NCBI GenBank assembly: GCA_019188255.1
Contig: JAETXT010000006.1
Span: forward strand, 434,001 to 498,000
Length of the DNA stretch: 64,000 nt
From: Verticillium longisporum
Lineage: Eukaryota > Ascomycota > Sordariomycetes > Glomerellales > Plectosphaerellaceae
Reading direction: 5' to 3'
Positions 12,752 through 24,130 of this stretch are shown here, one piece after another. The first letter of the stretch is position 1. Each line of letters begins with the position of its first letter. The position numbers were made by a program, and so were the translations under genes. Below the pieces are notes generated by a model. The model worked only from the letters and a program-made list of their open reading frames with translations, was not told the DNA's origin and made no database searches.

Positions 12752-13537
12752 CTACGATGACGCTCGGCGGAGCAGGCGGCGCTTGCCGGGTCGAACCACC
12801 TCAGTCTGCTTATCCTCCTGCGGCTTGATAGCTCCAACAGGCAGAGCGACAGTTGGCGGATCATAACGGACGAGATCGGCAAGACGACCCTCACGACAGG
12901 GTTTCCGACTTGCATGTACTGGATTGCCGGTCTCCTCCCTGTTCTCCATGCGCTCCTGTTGGTGCTGGGCATCGCGGGGGCGGCGCACCGGTGCAGCGTC
13001 GTGGCGCTGATGCTGCTGTTGTCCGTTGCGAGCGCTATGGCACGTCCGACTGGCTTCTTGTGGTTCTTGGCTGTCGTGGGGCCGGCGTGGCGCCGCATGG
13101 TGGGTGAGCTGGCGCTCGCCACGGTTAACCTGATATTGTTGGCGAGGTGGACTGCTCGGCTGCGCATACGGGTCCCGGAGGTAGAAATAGCGGTCATGCG
13201 CGCTCTGTTGCTCGACCGAGAGTCCACCGTGGATCTGCTGCTGCTGCGCGAAATCGCCGTACGTGCTGGGTGACTGAAAGGTTTGCTGGGCAGGGGTCGA
13301 TGCGGTCGGGGCAGGGGCTTCACGGAGTTGACGACGAGTGTTAAAGCTGCGGACGGCGAGCTCCGTGTCATTGGCGCGGTTTGCCTCTTTGGCCTGCTTG
13401 AGTCTGTGGTTCCGCTGGCGGAGGTGCCAGCCGATGACGCAGACTGCGACAAGCACTATGATGATACTGATGACGATACCGAAGATGGCGATACCGAAGA
13501 TGGCGCCGCCGGTGAGTGTGAAACCGTAGCCCTCCAT
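12752..13537 (-). CDS. Hypothetical single-pass membrane protein
   Basis: 261-residue open frame. Residues ~10-38 form one strong membrane segment (GGAIFGIAIFGIVISIIIVLV...) directly followed by a basic stop-transfer stretch (HLRQRNHRLKQ). The short lumenal N-terminus and long Gln/Pro/Arg-rich cytosolic tail suggest a type III single-pass protein. The last ~130 residues are rich in Arg, Gln and His, as seen in out-of-frame translations of GC-rich DNA, so an unrecognised intron or frame change before the stop is possible. Function unknown. Confidence 0.5.
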   Translation of the reverse strand: MEGYGFTLTGGAIFGIAIFGIVISIIIVLVAVCVIGWHLRQRNHRLKQAKEANRANDTELAVRSFNTRRQLREAPAPTASTPAQQTFQSPSTYGDFAQQQQIHGGLSVEQQSAHDRYFYLRDPYAQPSSPPRQQYQVNRGERQLTHHAAPRRPHDSQEPQEASRTCHSARNGQQQHQRHDAAPVRRPRDAQHQQERMENREETGNPVHASRKPCREGRLADLVRYDPPTVALPVGAIKPQEDKQTEVVRPGKRRLLRRASS

Positions 13538-14459
13538 ATTACTTGTGGATATGAAAGCGTACGCTGGGTGGTGATGGGAATATCTTGAATGTCTTTCGTG
13601 TAAGTACGAATTGTACAGCTCAAATGATTCCCCTATTAAAGAGGGGATGTAATCTTCTGTTGATGGTAAGCAATTGGAAATGTTCTAACCAGCTGCAGTT
13701 AGGCAAGCTCGTTCTATATAGTACCGAAAGCTATCATTAATGTCATTGGTTCTGTTGTTGAAGACAAGGCAATGTTCCAGATTCTTTGTGGTTCAAGAAG
13801 CTGTCCTCAAAACACTCGAATCACCTAGTATCAGACAATGAACAGACACACAACCACCAACCCAGGGGACCTACGGCCCGGCCCGAGTTTAGCAGTTGTT
13901 CAGTTGTTACTGAACGCTCTTGTTGTACTGGGTTGGCATGTCAGTAACCTCATGATTGCAACAGGTGTGAGAGAAATGACAGCATGTGAATAGGGGCATC
14001 ATCATTGCTCCCAGCACAAATGTGTTCAACATGGTTGCTATACCATCTCAACATGACAATACAATCACGCTAATCCTGCCATGTCCTCGCTGCCAACGCC
14101 AAAAGCAGACGCAAGTCTTCAGAACCGAGCTTTAACAACAGCCACTCCCAGGCAACCCGTGGGAAGAACAAGATGCCAGAGTCCCGACGCGTCGAACGCG
14201 TGCCTTCCTTCCATCTCAGAATCGCCCCTGTTTGGTGTTTTCACCGCCATCCTTCGCGATTATTCTTTATCCCCTCTTTCCGTAAACTGGTGCTTCATCA
14301 CAAGCTTCGCACACAACACCACAGACGACACGCTCCTCGCGCTCCGCTCTCAAGCCCAGCTGCGCACGCCAACCCCTGTCCTCACAAACAAGCACCGTTA
14401 AACCTCCTTCAAGCCTCTTTCACCCTCTTTGTCCGGGCAGCACGCTTATCTGAGCCGCC
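13538..14459. other. Divergent intergenic region
   Basis: Shared upstream region of the genes at 12752 (minus) and 14460 (plus). The right-hand part (14230-14460) is C/T-rich and leader-like. It contains no supported ORF. Confidence 0.5.
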
Positions 14460-15516
14460 ATGCCCGTCGTCGCGAACTACCTGGTGCCCGACCGGCAGGT
14501 ACCCAGAACACTCACGGCGCAGGCAGAGGCGTCGTCGACGGCGGCCCTCCCACACCCCGCTCCGCTCCCCATCCCCGAAGCAAACTTCATCCCCCTCTAC
14601 GTCCTCCTCGCCCTCGTGCCCCTGACCTTTCTCGCCGTCGGCCTCTGGGCCTGCCGTCTCGAGCGCAGAGCAGCCCGCGCCCAGGCCAGCGCCGCCGGCG
14701 ATATCGAGCTTCAGACCCTCCGAACCTTCTGGTTCCCCTGGCGCGAGGCCGTTGAAGTCAGCCCCCCGCCACCGGCCGTCGCCTCCGAGACAGCCACGCT
14801 CGCTCCCGGATCTGCGGCGACCCCAGGCCGCCCACGTCGACACCGCCACCGCCGCCGCGGCGCCGCTGGCCCCCGAGGCAGTGACCACAAGCCAGCACCT
14901 CAGCTCACGGTTCTCGCTCGACGAGTCGCCCACGCCCCGTGCCAAGAGGGGCAGAAACAACGCTGCTGCGGCAGCAGCAGCAGTCAAGAAAAACAACGAA
15001 AAAAACAACAACCCCAGCAGCGACACTGACACTAAGAAGACCAGCGAGGCGGCGGCGGCTGCCGCCCTCGCAGATGGCGCAAGCCGTCTGCTCTCCCGCC
15101 TCCGCGCCGGCGAGGCAACGACGACCCTGCCCACGACCATCAAGGACTGGCGCTCCGTCCACGCGGCGCTGCTGCCGCATCGCTTCGGCCCCTCGCCATT
15201 CCCGGGTCGTGGTGGTCACGATGACGGCGGCCCGGTGAGCCCCACTATTTCGGCGCCCTCCTTCATCGGCTCCTCGGTGGTCTCCATTGGCGCCGGGCCG
15301 GAAGAGCTGAGGAGCAGCTGGGTCTCTGGTGGAGCTGCTGCTGCTCCTGCTGCTCCCGCTGCTGTCCCCTGCAAGGTTGTGAGGTTCGCTGGCGAAGGCT
15401 GTGAAGAAGGGGAAGAAGAAGAAGACTGCAAGGGCAAGGGCAAGGGACGGGCTGGCGTCCAGGTCACGACTCGCTCGGTCGTTGTCAGTAACCCACAGGA
15501 TGGGGAAATGTTCTAA
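14460..15516 (+). CDS. Hypothetical single-pass membrane protein with a frame change
   Basis: ATG at 14460 opens a frame with one membrane segment (residues ~42-65, FIPLYVLLALVPLTFLAVGLW) followed by a basic cytosolic start (RLERRAARAQ) and DIELQTLRTFWFPW. This frame remains open to 15029 but turns Arg/Gln-rich after ~14825. From there the +1 frame reads as a plausible tail (QAAHVDTATAAAAPLAPEA, then SSRFSLDESPTPRAKRG) to a stop at 15516. The switch falls at the four-base C run 14821-14824: either two C are missing (about 352 residues) or a short unrecognised intron lies between ~14755 and 14826. An acidic stretch lies near the C-terminus. No family recognised. Confidence 0.5.
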
Positions 15517-16000
15517 ACACAAGTGGCGTGCAGAGTCCGACGTGTCTGCAGAGGCTCAACATATCGGATATGCATGGAAGCTTCCCCTCTTGGATTCAGA
15601 GTCGTGAACCAAGGGGGAGCAAACGATTGTACCGGAAAATGGCGTTGGCGAGAAGTGTTTGGATACCAAAGACGAGCTGTTGGCAACAGTGGAATGAATT
15701 GATGGCAATGTTGTAAATAAGAAATCTTGTTCTGCCAAAGGCTTCGCGCAGCTGGGTAGTGGCCCCTGGTAGCCATGATAATGAAGAATAACCCCCCAAC
15801 GCCCTCTGTAGAGTAATGAATGCTCTGACAGTAAGATGCTTTCGCTCGCTGAACGCCTGACCTGGTGACTTTCCTCACCTGTTCCCCAAAACCCTATTGA
15901 ACGCCGGAACGGTATGCCTACCGGACAATGCAGCAACACCCATTTAGAGAGATAAGATGACAAGACGGAAATGATGAACAAATCATGACCCCTCGATCAT
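15517..16000. other. Convergent intergenic region
   Basis: 3' sides of the genes at 14460 (plus) and 16001 (minus). Probable untranslated regions; no supported ORF. Confidence 0.5.
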
Positions 16001-16534
16001 CTACCTTTTCTCGTCGTCCTTGACGCCCCAGATGGGTGCGCCCAGAGGCTTGCTGACGCCAAAGCCGACACCGACGGCGATGCCAACAATCAACAGGCCG
16101 ATGAGGATCTTGGCGATGATGCGGTTGCGCTTGCTGAGGTGGGCCAGGCAGTTGCACGTGTTGTGACGGTTGCGCTTGGCCGTCTTGGCCTTTTGCTTCC
16201 AGTGCTCTTTGCCAGGCCAGACCGAGGGGCAATCGGCCTTGGAGATGGTGGTGGTGCACTTGCGAGACATGTTGTTGTTGTTGTTCGTGTTGGTCGTGGT
16301 GATCATGGCCCCGACGTCCGTGTCAAAGGGGTTGTCATTGCGAAGGGAATGTGGCGTTGAAGGGATGCTGTCGCGGCGGAGCTCGATGATCTTCTCCTTC
16401 GTAGACGAGGCAGGCGAGGAGCCATGCGTCGCCTCCGTGGTTTTGACGGTGGCAGCCTTTGGGGGCAGGGCGAGGTCCTGAACAGGCTCGTAGCTGTGGC
16501 TCAGGGCCGTCTTGTCATCAGTGTGATACGCCAT
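16001..16534 (-). CDS. Hypothetical tail-anchored membrane protein
   Basis: 177 residues. The N-terminal ~130 residues are polar, with an acidic-tyrosine motif (SYEPVQDL) and an Asn run, then a basic Cys-containing stretch (NRHNTCNCLAHLSKRNR) that could be palmitoylated (inference). Residues ~143-162 form one membrane segment (IIAKILIGLLIVGIAVGVGFGV), followed by the short tail SKPLGAPIWG. The lack of a signal peptide and a helix close to the C-terminus give an N-in topology. Similar small proteins are common in sordariomycetes but I know of no assigned function. Confidence 0.65.
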   Translation of the reverse strand: MAYHTDDKTALSHSYEPVQDLALPPKAATVKTTEATHGSSPASSTKEKIIELRRDSIPSTPHSLRNDNPFDTDVGAMITTTNTNNNNNMSRKCTTTISKADCPSVWPGKEHWKQKAKTAKRNRHNTCNCLAHLSKRNRIIAKILIGLLIVGIAVGVGFGVSKPLGAPIWGVKDDEKR

Positions 16535-17459
16535 TGTACTGGTGTGGCTGAAGGACGCGATGGTGGTGATGATGTTGTTGACGAGTGTGATTTGGGGGCA
16601 GACACGAAGTGTAGAGATGACGGTCGGCAGAGTTGTGGGTTTAAGGGTCTCCGAAGGGGGCGGAGACTGGAATGCTGGGTGACGCGAGCGAGGAGGTCGG
16701 CGAGTCCGCTTCCGTGTAGTGGGCGCGGGAGGTGCAACGGGATCGTCTGGGCGCTCCTTTTGGGTGCGACTGTGTCAGGGACAGCGACTTTGGGAGGGCT
16801 AGAGCGACGGCACTGGTCAGCTTTGTATTCACTAGTGCCGGTCACGGCAGAGGCAGGTGAAAGGGGAGGTGTCTTACCTCGTGTCTCGATGCAGAGCGAG
16901 AAAGAGAGGTAGAGGGAGAGGCTGGTGAACCAGACGCAATGGAGAGACTGAGGAATCCGGGACAAATCGATGGGACTGCAAGTCTTGAAAAGGAAGAAAG
17001 AAATGCTACCGTCGAATGATCGGTCTGTCGGATGCAGTGGTCAGGAGAGAAAAATTGCGAGGAGAAACGTGGAAACGCGAATGCGAGGTCGATTGGGCGA
17101 TCGCGAGAGTTGCGAATGCCCAGTCCGAGCGTCTATACGGGGGGTGCAAGGCGGGCTGTGCCTTGGTAGTGAGAGAGGCAGGATAAGACCTTGACGTCCT
17201 CAACAGTTTCCACAAACACGAATGTGCGAGGAAGATGGCCGGCTTGGAAGGAGTGTCGGGTGTATAAATGAGAGCTGGACGGCCAGGCAGATGGACGAGA
17301 AGAGAGAGGGGGGAAGGCTACGCAGTTGGGGAGGGCTCGAGGTATCACGATGGTTTTAATGGGAGGAGGTCGCCAGGCAAGTCCTGGCGCAAGTCAAGTG
17401 CAAGTAAGTGCAAGGGGGGAGATTGGCCGTAGTATTTGCCGTACTGTGTGTGGTGGTGA

Positions 17460-17785
17460 GTACCAAGTACACCTCCTAGTCCTACCTTGGGCTAGGCACC
17501 TAGGCCAGGTACCTCGTCAGGACCAGGACTCAGGAGAGAAAGAACAGTGGAACAGCCCAGCCAAGGCCAGAGGCGACGGGCAAATGGGCAAATGGGCAGA
17601 TAACCGGGGGCACTGTCTGGGGTCCGGCGCAAGGGGTCGTCTCGGTAGCAGGGGCAGGCGGGGGCCACGAGCCATTACTGGTCCAGGTGGTGATGGGCTG
17701 GTGATGCCCACTGTGCTTGGTGCCTCTGAGCACGAGGTGGGTTCATATTGACACAGGGTACGTAGGTAGGGTAGGTGGATATCCT
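17460..17785. promoter_or_regulatory. Cluster of CCTAGG/AGGTA motifs
   Basis: Repeated short motifs (CCTACCTTGG, GGCTAGGCACCTAGGCC, AGGTACCT, then ACGTAGGTAGGGTAGG) lie about 0.9-1.2 kb upstream of the membrane-protein gene at 16001. Related motifs recur near 1205-1275, 11470, 21110 and 33138. They resemble intergenic motifs frequent in sordariomycetes; a regulatory role is inference. Confidence 0.3.
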
Positions 17786-20028
17786 TCGAGCTCATGCACC
17801 TCGAGAGAAAGGTTGTCTGAGTGAGGTGAGGTGAGATGCATGCAGCGAGAGATAATGCAATCGCCCTGCCATCTTGTGCTGAACCTTCGAATTGTCCTGC
17901 TTGCGATTCTGCGGCATTTCGTACTCGATACTCCAAGAGGCAGCCATTGCTCGCCCGTTTCAGTTTTTCGACCTTCAATTCTTCTTGCCTCCAACCTCAC
18001 CACCATCAGACCCCCCCTCAAGCAAGACATGGAACAGGTCACAAGGTGGCAATAGAGAGCCGTGGAGAGCAGCATGTGCCAAAAAGACCTGTCGCAGCCC
18101 CAGCCCCAGAGCCCGCCTTCGGGAAGAGCGCCTGGGCACCAGTGCAACGCCAGTCGGCCAGAACGCCCCAGGAGGGCCTCTTTCTCTCTTTCTCCCTGTC
18201 CCTCTCTGTCTCTGCCCCCCGGGCCCACGCCATCGAGAGCAGGCACAGGCCAAGCTCTCGGCCAAGATACCCAAGCTCTTAGCTGCCACCCACCGCGCCA
18301 GCCCGGCAAGTCCCTTTCTGCAGCAGTTGCCACCAGGGAGGGACTTCCCCAACATGCAGCACGCACCAGAGCAGCGGCTGCGCTAAGCGTGCTAGCCTGC
18401 TTCGGGGCAAGACCAGAGGCGCACGGGAGGCTTCGTACCAATGAGAGCCCACCATCTGGACTGGCCCTGGCGGCGGGATCCGCTGCTCTCAGCACTCAAT
18501 TTTGCTCCCGCCATTTTACTTGCTCCCCTGCCCTGTGCCATTCTCGTCCTGTTCATGCCAAATCCTCGCCGGCCCGCCCGCTCGTTCTCTTCCCCTCGGC
18601 CACGGCCACGGCCACACGCGCCTGCTCATCATCAGCCAAGGCCTTTTTGGCCTGCCCGCATTGAGCTTATCTGGATGCAGTATGGGAGGCGTCGCCGAAC
18701 AGCACCAACAGAAGGAAGAACACGAGTAAGAGCGGGAGAGAGTGAGAGAAAGCCAAGCCTGAAGCGAAGCACTCTCCCATCCACTGCTTTCCCACGTTCT
18801 GCATCCTTAGCTCTAGTCGACTTTTCTTCTTATTCATCCGTCGTCGGGGCATTCTTCAGGTCATGGCATCATTCAATCACCATGCTTTTTCGCTCAAAGT
18901 CTCCTGTCATTTGATCGGCCTCGCGGCATAACACACACCAAAACAAATCAATCTTACTACCATGCAAACACAAACACTGCACAAGCCATCGACCGATTCA
19001 TGTTCTTGCAGCATGAGCTAACACAGTGCAAGTAGGATAGCGACCACGTCGAACGGACCACGCCATGGCTACACACGACGGCTGATCGGCTTGAAGACGG
19101 ACGCAATGCTTGTCCCAAACGAGCAAAAGAGGGTGCCGTGCCTTGGCATGGGTCCCAAAAAACCCCGACTCGCTCCTCGCGCGCTGCTCGCCCATGTCGC
19201 ATCGCTATGACAGTACTGGAGGCAGAAAGAGAGATGGAGAGCCAAAGAGATTAAAAGCATTTCGCTTTACTTCCTCAAACCGCGACCGACAGGGCATCGG
19301 CAGACAGGCATCGACAGCCACCACGGCGGCCATGTCCCTCAATCAAGACGTGACGGAAGAGCAAGACGCGTGCACATAGGGGTTCGCGCATTCTCATTAG
19401 AGTTTCGTAGTTGGCAGACACGCAGGCCCTCGCATTTTCGTGTTTTTTCGGGAAGAGCTCCCACCGCACGGGTGCTGTACGGATGTACGAATGACTCGGA
19501 TCGCCTGCTGCCAGCCGTTGATCTGGTCCTGGCCGTCACGACGAAAACACCTCACGCGCTGCAATCGCCTCAAAGAGACATCCAAGTGGTCCACCACCAT
19601 CAAGCCTGTTTCCGGCCCTCTGCACTGCACTGCGTTTTCCCCAGTACTGTCAGGATTTCTTCACCAGGACTGGACGGAACAACCTGGCCTCGTGCCCGCA
19701 AACAAAGTCACTCTCGGGCTAATGCAGGCACACCTTGCGCCAGGACCAACAATCTGGAGGCTTTGGGGGGGGCACACCCGAGGCCCCTCACGAACCCCTC
19801 TGTCTTCTGACCGTAGCAAGCCATGGTGGCCAGCTGGGAGCCGGGGGGAGAAGGGGGGGTCTAGGGTCCGTGTCGCTTGTTTTGCGGGCATCTCAGCGTC
19901 CGCTCTCGCTAGTAGGCACTTCGGGAGAAACCCCCGCGGGCTGCCACACCTCGTGGCTCGTCGCCACATCCGTTCATCGTTGGCCCTTGAGATACCAGAT
20001 GCATGGCCAACCCCGCAATTTCACGTGA

Positions 20029-20046
20029 CCCCCCCCCCCCCCCCCC
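20029..20046 (+). repeat. Homopolymer of 18 C
   Basis: Uninterrupted C run directly after TCACGTGA (20021-20028). The length shows that long C runs were not all collapsed in this assembly. Confidence 0.9.
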
Positions 20047-20680
20047 TCTTCTCTTTCCGAGTCCTGTCAAACACAGAGCATCATCTTGGCATGGCAGCCA
20101 GGCGTGGGACGCACTGGAGATCAGAGGTAAGCAAAGATTTGACGTGACCTATTTTTGAGCATGTTCCAAACCAAACATCCGTGTCCGCATTGACTTGTTT
20201 GACGTTGACGGCTAAAGATGTCATTACCCAAAGTTGACGCATCGCGGGTCGATATGACGCCTTCCGAAAATGAACGGGTAGAAGGCCAGAAGCTCGCTGC
20301 TGAAATGCCTCAGCCCAGCTCTGCTCCCATTGACTCGCTTCGTTGGAAGGACACACGATTCCCCGTTCTTCGCAAAGGCACCCAGCAGTCACCCTGTGCA
20401 GAAGGGACCCTAGGCGGGCTGACTCTGACCCTTGCCAACCCCCATTTTAACTTGCGCCCCAACGTCGTCGTCGCCCTCGCCCTCGTCGTCTTTGTGCGGG
20501 GGAAGACGAAGCCATTCGCAGACCTGCCGCGCGTCAGTAACTTGGGCGAATCAGCGCTGACACATGTTCTGTCACTACACAGCATTCATGTCGGGTCGGG
20601 GGTCAGGATTGGGTACACGTCGTCCTATCTCTTCCTGCGTTCTTGCAACCTTCCCCACCAGGTCTTGTACGTATGTTTGT

Positions 20681-20700
20681 GTGCATGTGTGTGTGTGTGT
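20681..20700 (+). repeat. GT microsatellite
   Basis: Short (TG)n tract in a non-coding interval. Confidence 0.7.
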
Positions 20701-22464
20701 CGATATCGAATTCTCGCCCAGCCTCTCTGTAATAAACCGCATCAACAACTACTATCATGGGCTAGCCAAGCTGGGGACCCGAGTCTGAAGACCCAGTCAC
20801 ATTTTCAATGCAACATCCACGACGGATCTTTCCTTTACTGTGTAGCTCTAGCGCGACAGTCCATGCCTCGATTGCACCCCCACCAAATGATACGTCCGGC
20901 TGACCATCAGCCGAGCTAAGACTCGGCATCACCCGTGAGCCACGAGCTGGGTGGGCAGCCAGCACCCGCTGGCGTTCTAGTAAGGAAGGTTTCCTTACTT
21001 CTTGTGGAAGTGGAATGCCTGGCTGGCTGGCCCAAGGAGCTGGCTGGGCCTCTGCCCTACCAAAATCTAGCCTGGGCCTGGGCCGATGGAGGGATGACCG
21101 CGCCGCTGCGAAGGTACCTCACCGCTTTCGCTTCGGCGGCCTAGCCTTCTTCCGGGGTTGCATGTATTGCACCGTTGGGTCGAGGGCGCGGACCGGGAGT
21201 TTGAGGGTTAGTTTGGGCTTTTGTTTGCGAGAAATGGGTGTCGGTGCCTTTGTACGTTGACTGGGGATCTGTATTTCTCTAGCCGATGGTCACGTTTGGG
21301 CCGCATACAGTTTTTGTGTGGACGAGTTTGCACCTTGTTTTGCACCGAGGGTCAGATCATTTCCCGAACTGAGAGAGTCGAGCCACGCAAAACAGGGCTG
21401 GGCTTGCGCCCCCTTTGGGAATGCATGCCCAGTTGACCAAGTCGTGAGTGACCAGGTCATCGGGGATGTATGGACGACGACAATGGTGTGATTGCTGCTG
21501 GACTGACTGTAGGGGATCGACAGTATCAGGGAGCCACAAAGCTTGTTGTCGGGGGCGCGCAGGATGCACAAATGGGGGAGGGGGCTCCTGCAAAGCTGTT
21601 GGTTGTGTTTGCAGATCGAGATATGGTGCGACCTGGCTCCACGCCCGTGACCAAGTGGCGAGCGAGCGACACTTGACGGGCGTCCCTGTCTGCTGTACTC
21701 TTTACATCATTGGTGGTGAGGGCGTCCATGGTTCTCGTTTTTGACGTTGCCATTGTGACGCTGCGCGACGCAGGCGGCGCTCAGCAGGATCATGGCTACG
21801 CCTGACAAAGGAGGTCTTACACAGGGTTTCTCGATGTGAAGGGTTTTCCTTGTTTGTCTACGTTTGTTTTGTTTGGGCGGGAGTTTTTCTTGTCACAAGG
21901 ATCTGGGACCCTGTTTAAGCCGAAAAGGCGATTTGATTTCGAGGCGTTGGATCTGACTTTGGGCAGGCGGTCCCTGGACCGTAAAGGTTCATGCAAGGCG
22001 TTCCCTGGCTGGGTGCCGTGAATGTCCTTTGGCGCTGGGTCTCGGGCCGTCTCCGTGGACGCAATATGATACCTTTCTTTCTTCTTTGCTGCTGTCGAGA
22101 AGGACCTGGACTGGATCGGCCACGCGCCAGATCTGGGATCGGCTTGCTCCCTAGGTGTTACGGCGTGCGGGCTGCGGTTCCTGTATGTGTGACTGCTGGT
22201 ACTCCTGGTGTAAGTGACTGCGGCGTGTCACATCTGGGAGCATGGCCTCGGTGACTTTGTGACGACTGCGATGTTGTGGTTGTTTGTGTTCAACACTCAA
22301 TGTTGTAAAGTGAGGTCAAGCAGTCATCTGGACGCCTTTGGTGATCTGTCACGTTGCCTCGCCGCACGGCTTGACGCCGTGAGCCTGGTCAGCGGATGAG
22401 GATCCATTGTACCTTGATGGCATCAAACATACTTCGAGATGATGAATATAGAGAAGGCATATAA

Positions 22465-22909
22465 TCAAGTGCTTGCGTGAGAATCCCAGCATATGATCAC
22501 CTCATGCGGATCATTCTCAGAAAAGCATCATCAAAAGCGTGAAGCAACAGTGTACAGAGCCCATCGAAGCCACATACGACAGCCCATGATGCGTCTTACC
22601 TCATTTTCCACAATGCTTCTCGTCACCATGACACCATTCTTTGCGACCTGCACGCCTCTGGCCACATCACGAGTCTCAAAGTCAGCGGATACCACCATCA
22701 AGCCGTTCAAGCCTGCCTCGCGCTTCTTTCCCTCGTCAGACAGGCCGTTCCCAGGCTTCGTACCCTCCGCCGACTCTGCATGGAGCTGTTCCCCGCCCTC
22801 AGTCAGTACCTTCTTCATCGTTCCTACCTTGACTGCTCGACTGATATGGTGAGAGTAGGTTCCTGGGCCAGCGCCGCCAGATTGTCCCGCCGTCTACGGG
22901 GCTTGGCAT
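22465..22909 (-). CDS. Small spliced hypothetical gene
   Basis: Three exons on the minus strand: 22828..22909 (ATG at 22909), 22600..22775 and 22465..22515. The first intron (52 nt) has donor GTAGGA, branch TACTGAC and acceptor TGCAG; the second (84 nt) has donor GTAAGA. Phases agree and give 102 residues: a short basic start (MPSPVDGGTIWRRWPRNL), then a hydrophilic Lys/Glu/Gly-rich part, then a better-ordered part (GLMVVSADFETRDVARG, VQVAKNGVMVTRSIVENE). The basic, acid-poor N-terminus could be a mitochondrial presequence. The last exon is the least certain; without the second splice the frame ends 22 residues later at 22531. It is divergent from apc13. No family recognised. Confidence 0.4.
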
Positions 22910-23396
22910 GATAGAGAAGGGTCGCTCCTGGTACCGAAAGAATCATGTGTCTCACGGTCCAGCGGGTCGTGCGAGGCTTTGATTTGTGCGGCTCGGGAGG
23001 AGGTTCTTCTTCGTCAGGAGGAGGTCTGGGCCCTTGCTGCGAGGATGATGAATCCGGTGCAGGTGAAGTGTGTTGTCGTGGGTAGGGGGGGTGTTTGGAG
23101 GAATGAGGACAGAACTTTGTCTGTTGAGATCAGAAGGTCGAAAGATAGCTGGTGATTGTCTGGAGGAAATAACAAAAGACTCCGGCATCTAGACGAATTC
23201 TCATATTGTGAATGCGAGTTCCCCTGGCTGGCGATGATGATGTCGATGTAGGGACCGACGCACGGGCCCTGAAATGGCGGGGAGCACCAGCAACATTCCG
23301 ATTCAGCTTGGCAACTTGCACTCCCTTTGACAGTGTCTCTTCTGGAGGTTCATCCAATCCTCCAAGACTTCTACTAAACACCACCAGCTTCCCAAG

Positions 23397-23754
23397 ATGG
23401 TACGCCGCCGGCCTGCCGCATGTCACCTTCCCGCAAAGAACGCATGCTGACCCTCGCCCGCAGAACAAAGACGCGACGCACACCCACGTCCACCTGCACC
23501 GCGCGGGCGACGCCGACCTCTTCGAGGACTTTTGCAAGGACCGCCTGCCCGACGACGAGGTCTACGTGCCGGCGCACCTGCAGCCCGTCAACCCGGAGGA
23601 CGAGGACGACGTGGTGCCCGACCAGCACGCGGCGTTTGGCATCACAAAAGCGACGCAGGCCAAGAAAGAGGCGACGTGGAAGGACCTTGGACTGGGCGCG
23701 CTCATGGCGCAGGGGCCCAGAAGCGGCGAGAGGAAGAGGAAGATGCCGCGGTGA
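23397..23754 (+). CDS. apc13: Anaphase-promoting complex subunit Apc13-like
   Basis: Exon 1 (23397..23399) consists of the ATG alone; a 64-nt intron (23400..23463; GTACGC donor, GCTGAC branch, CGCAG acceptor) joins it to 23464..23754. The product is 97 residues. It begins NKDATHTHVHLHRAG and has the Apc13 pattern: an acidic helix ending in a Leu-Pro (FEDFCKDRLPDDEV), a hydrophobic-proline strand (YVPAHLQPVNPEDEDD), and after a linker a Lys-rich helix ending TWKDLGLGAL. This matches the human order DDAWREDKLPYEDVAIPLNEL...MKWTDLAL. Apc13 helps assemble the TPR lobe of the APC/C ubiquitin ligase. The assignment rests on pattern and size. The downstream frame is also open upstream to 23212, so gene finders may wrongly extend it. 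Confidence 0.7.
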
Positions 23755-24130
23755 TCTCCGACTCTCGAGACGGCTAGCATTGCAGGCGGGAGAGTCTATG
23801 ATTTCGGAGCGAGGCGTTTAGGATCTTAGGACCGGACTGGTCATGATGGGTTGCGTGTCGAGCACAGGGGCACGCATCACAGGGTACGGCAGAAGGCAGA
23901 ATGCTTGAACATTACACATCGGAATCAGAATGTCTTTAGCTGCCTCAGCGTGATAGACTGGACAGCACCCATAAAACCAATGACCTCTTGACAAACGTGA
24001 CGAGAAACGCCAAAGACACGCCCCTCCCAAACGCCGAAACCAATGCCCTTCTCGAGCCCGCAGGCCCCTCTCCTTTGCAGCACTCCCTCTCCCATCGAAT
24101 GTGCCCTTGCTGCGCCGCCCTTTGCTGCGC
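23755..24130. other. Convergent intergenic region
   Basis: 3' sides of apc13 (plus) and trs31 (minus). No supported ORF. Confidence 0.5.

Larger units (their letters stand above)
16535..22464. other. Gene-poor interval of about 5.9 kb
   Basis: No frame with protein character was found. Many overlapping frames are open in GC-rich low-complexity DNA (17.8-18.6 kb especially). Contents noted: CCTAGG/AGGTAGG motif clusters at 17460-17520 and 17755-17785, an 18-base C run at 20029-20046 beside CACGTG, and a GT microsatellite at about 20681-20700. Confidence 0.45.

Noticed and set aside
14409..15143. 244-codon minus-strand frame rich in Ala/Arg
   Set aside because: Opposes the membrane-protein gene at 14460, is low-complexity throughout and has no motif.
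17743..18664. Overlapping 200-250-codon frames on both strands
   Set aside because: Several frames are open at once with simple composition; none looks like protein.
20218..20919. 233-codon plus-strand frame
   Set aside because: It crosses a GT microsatellite (CVCVC) and has no domain-like character.
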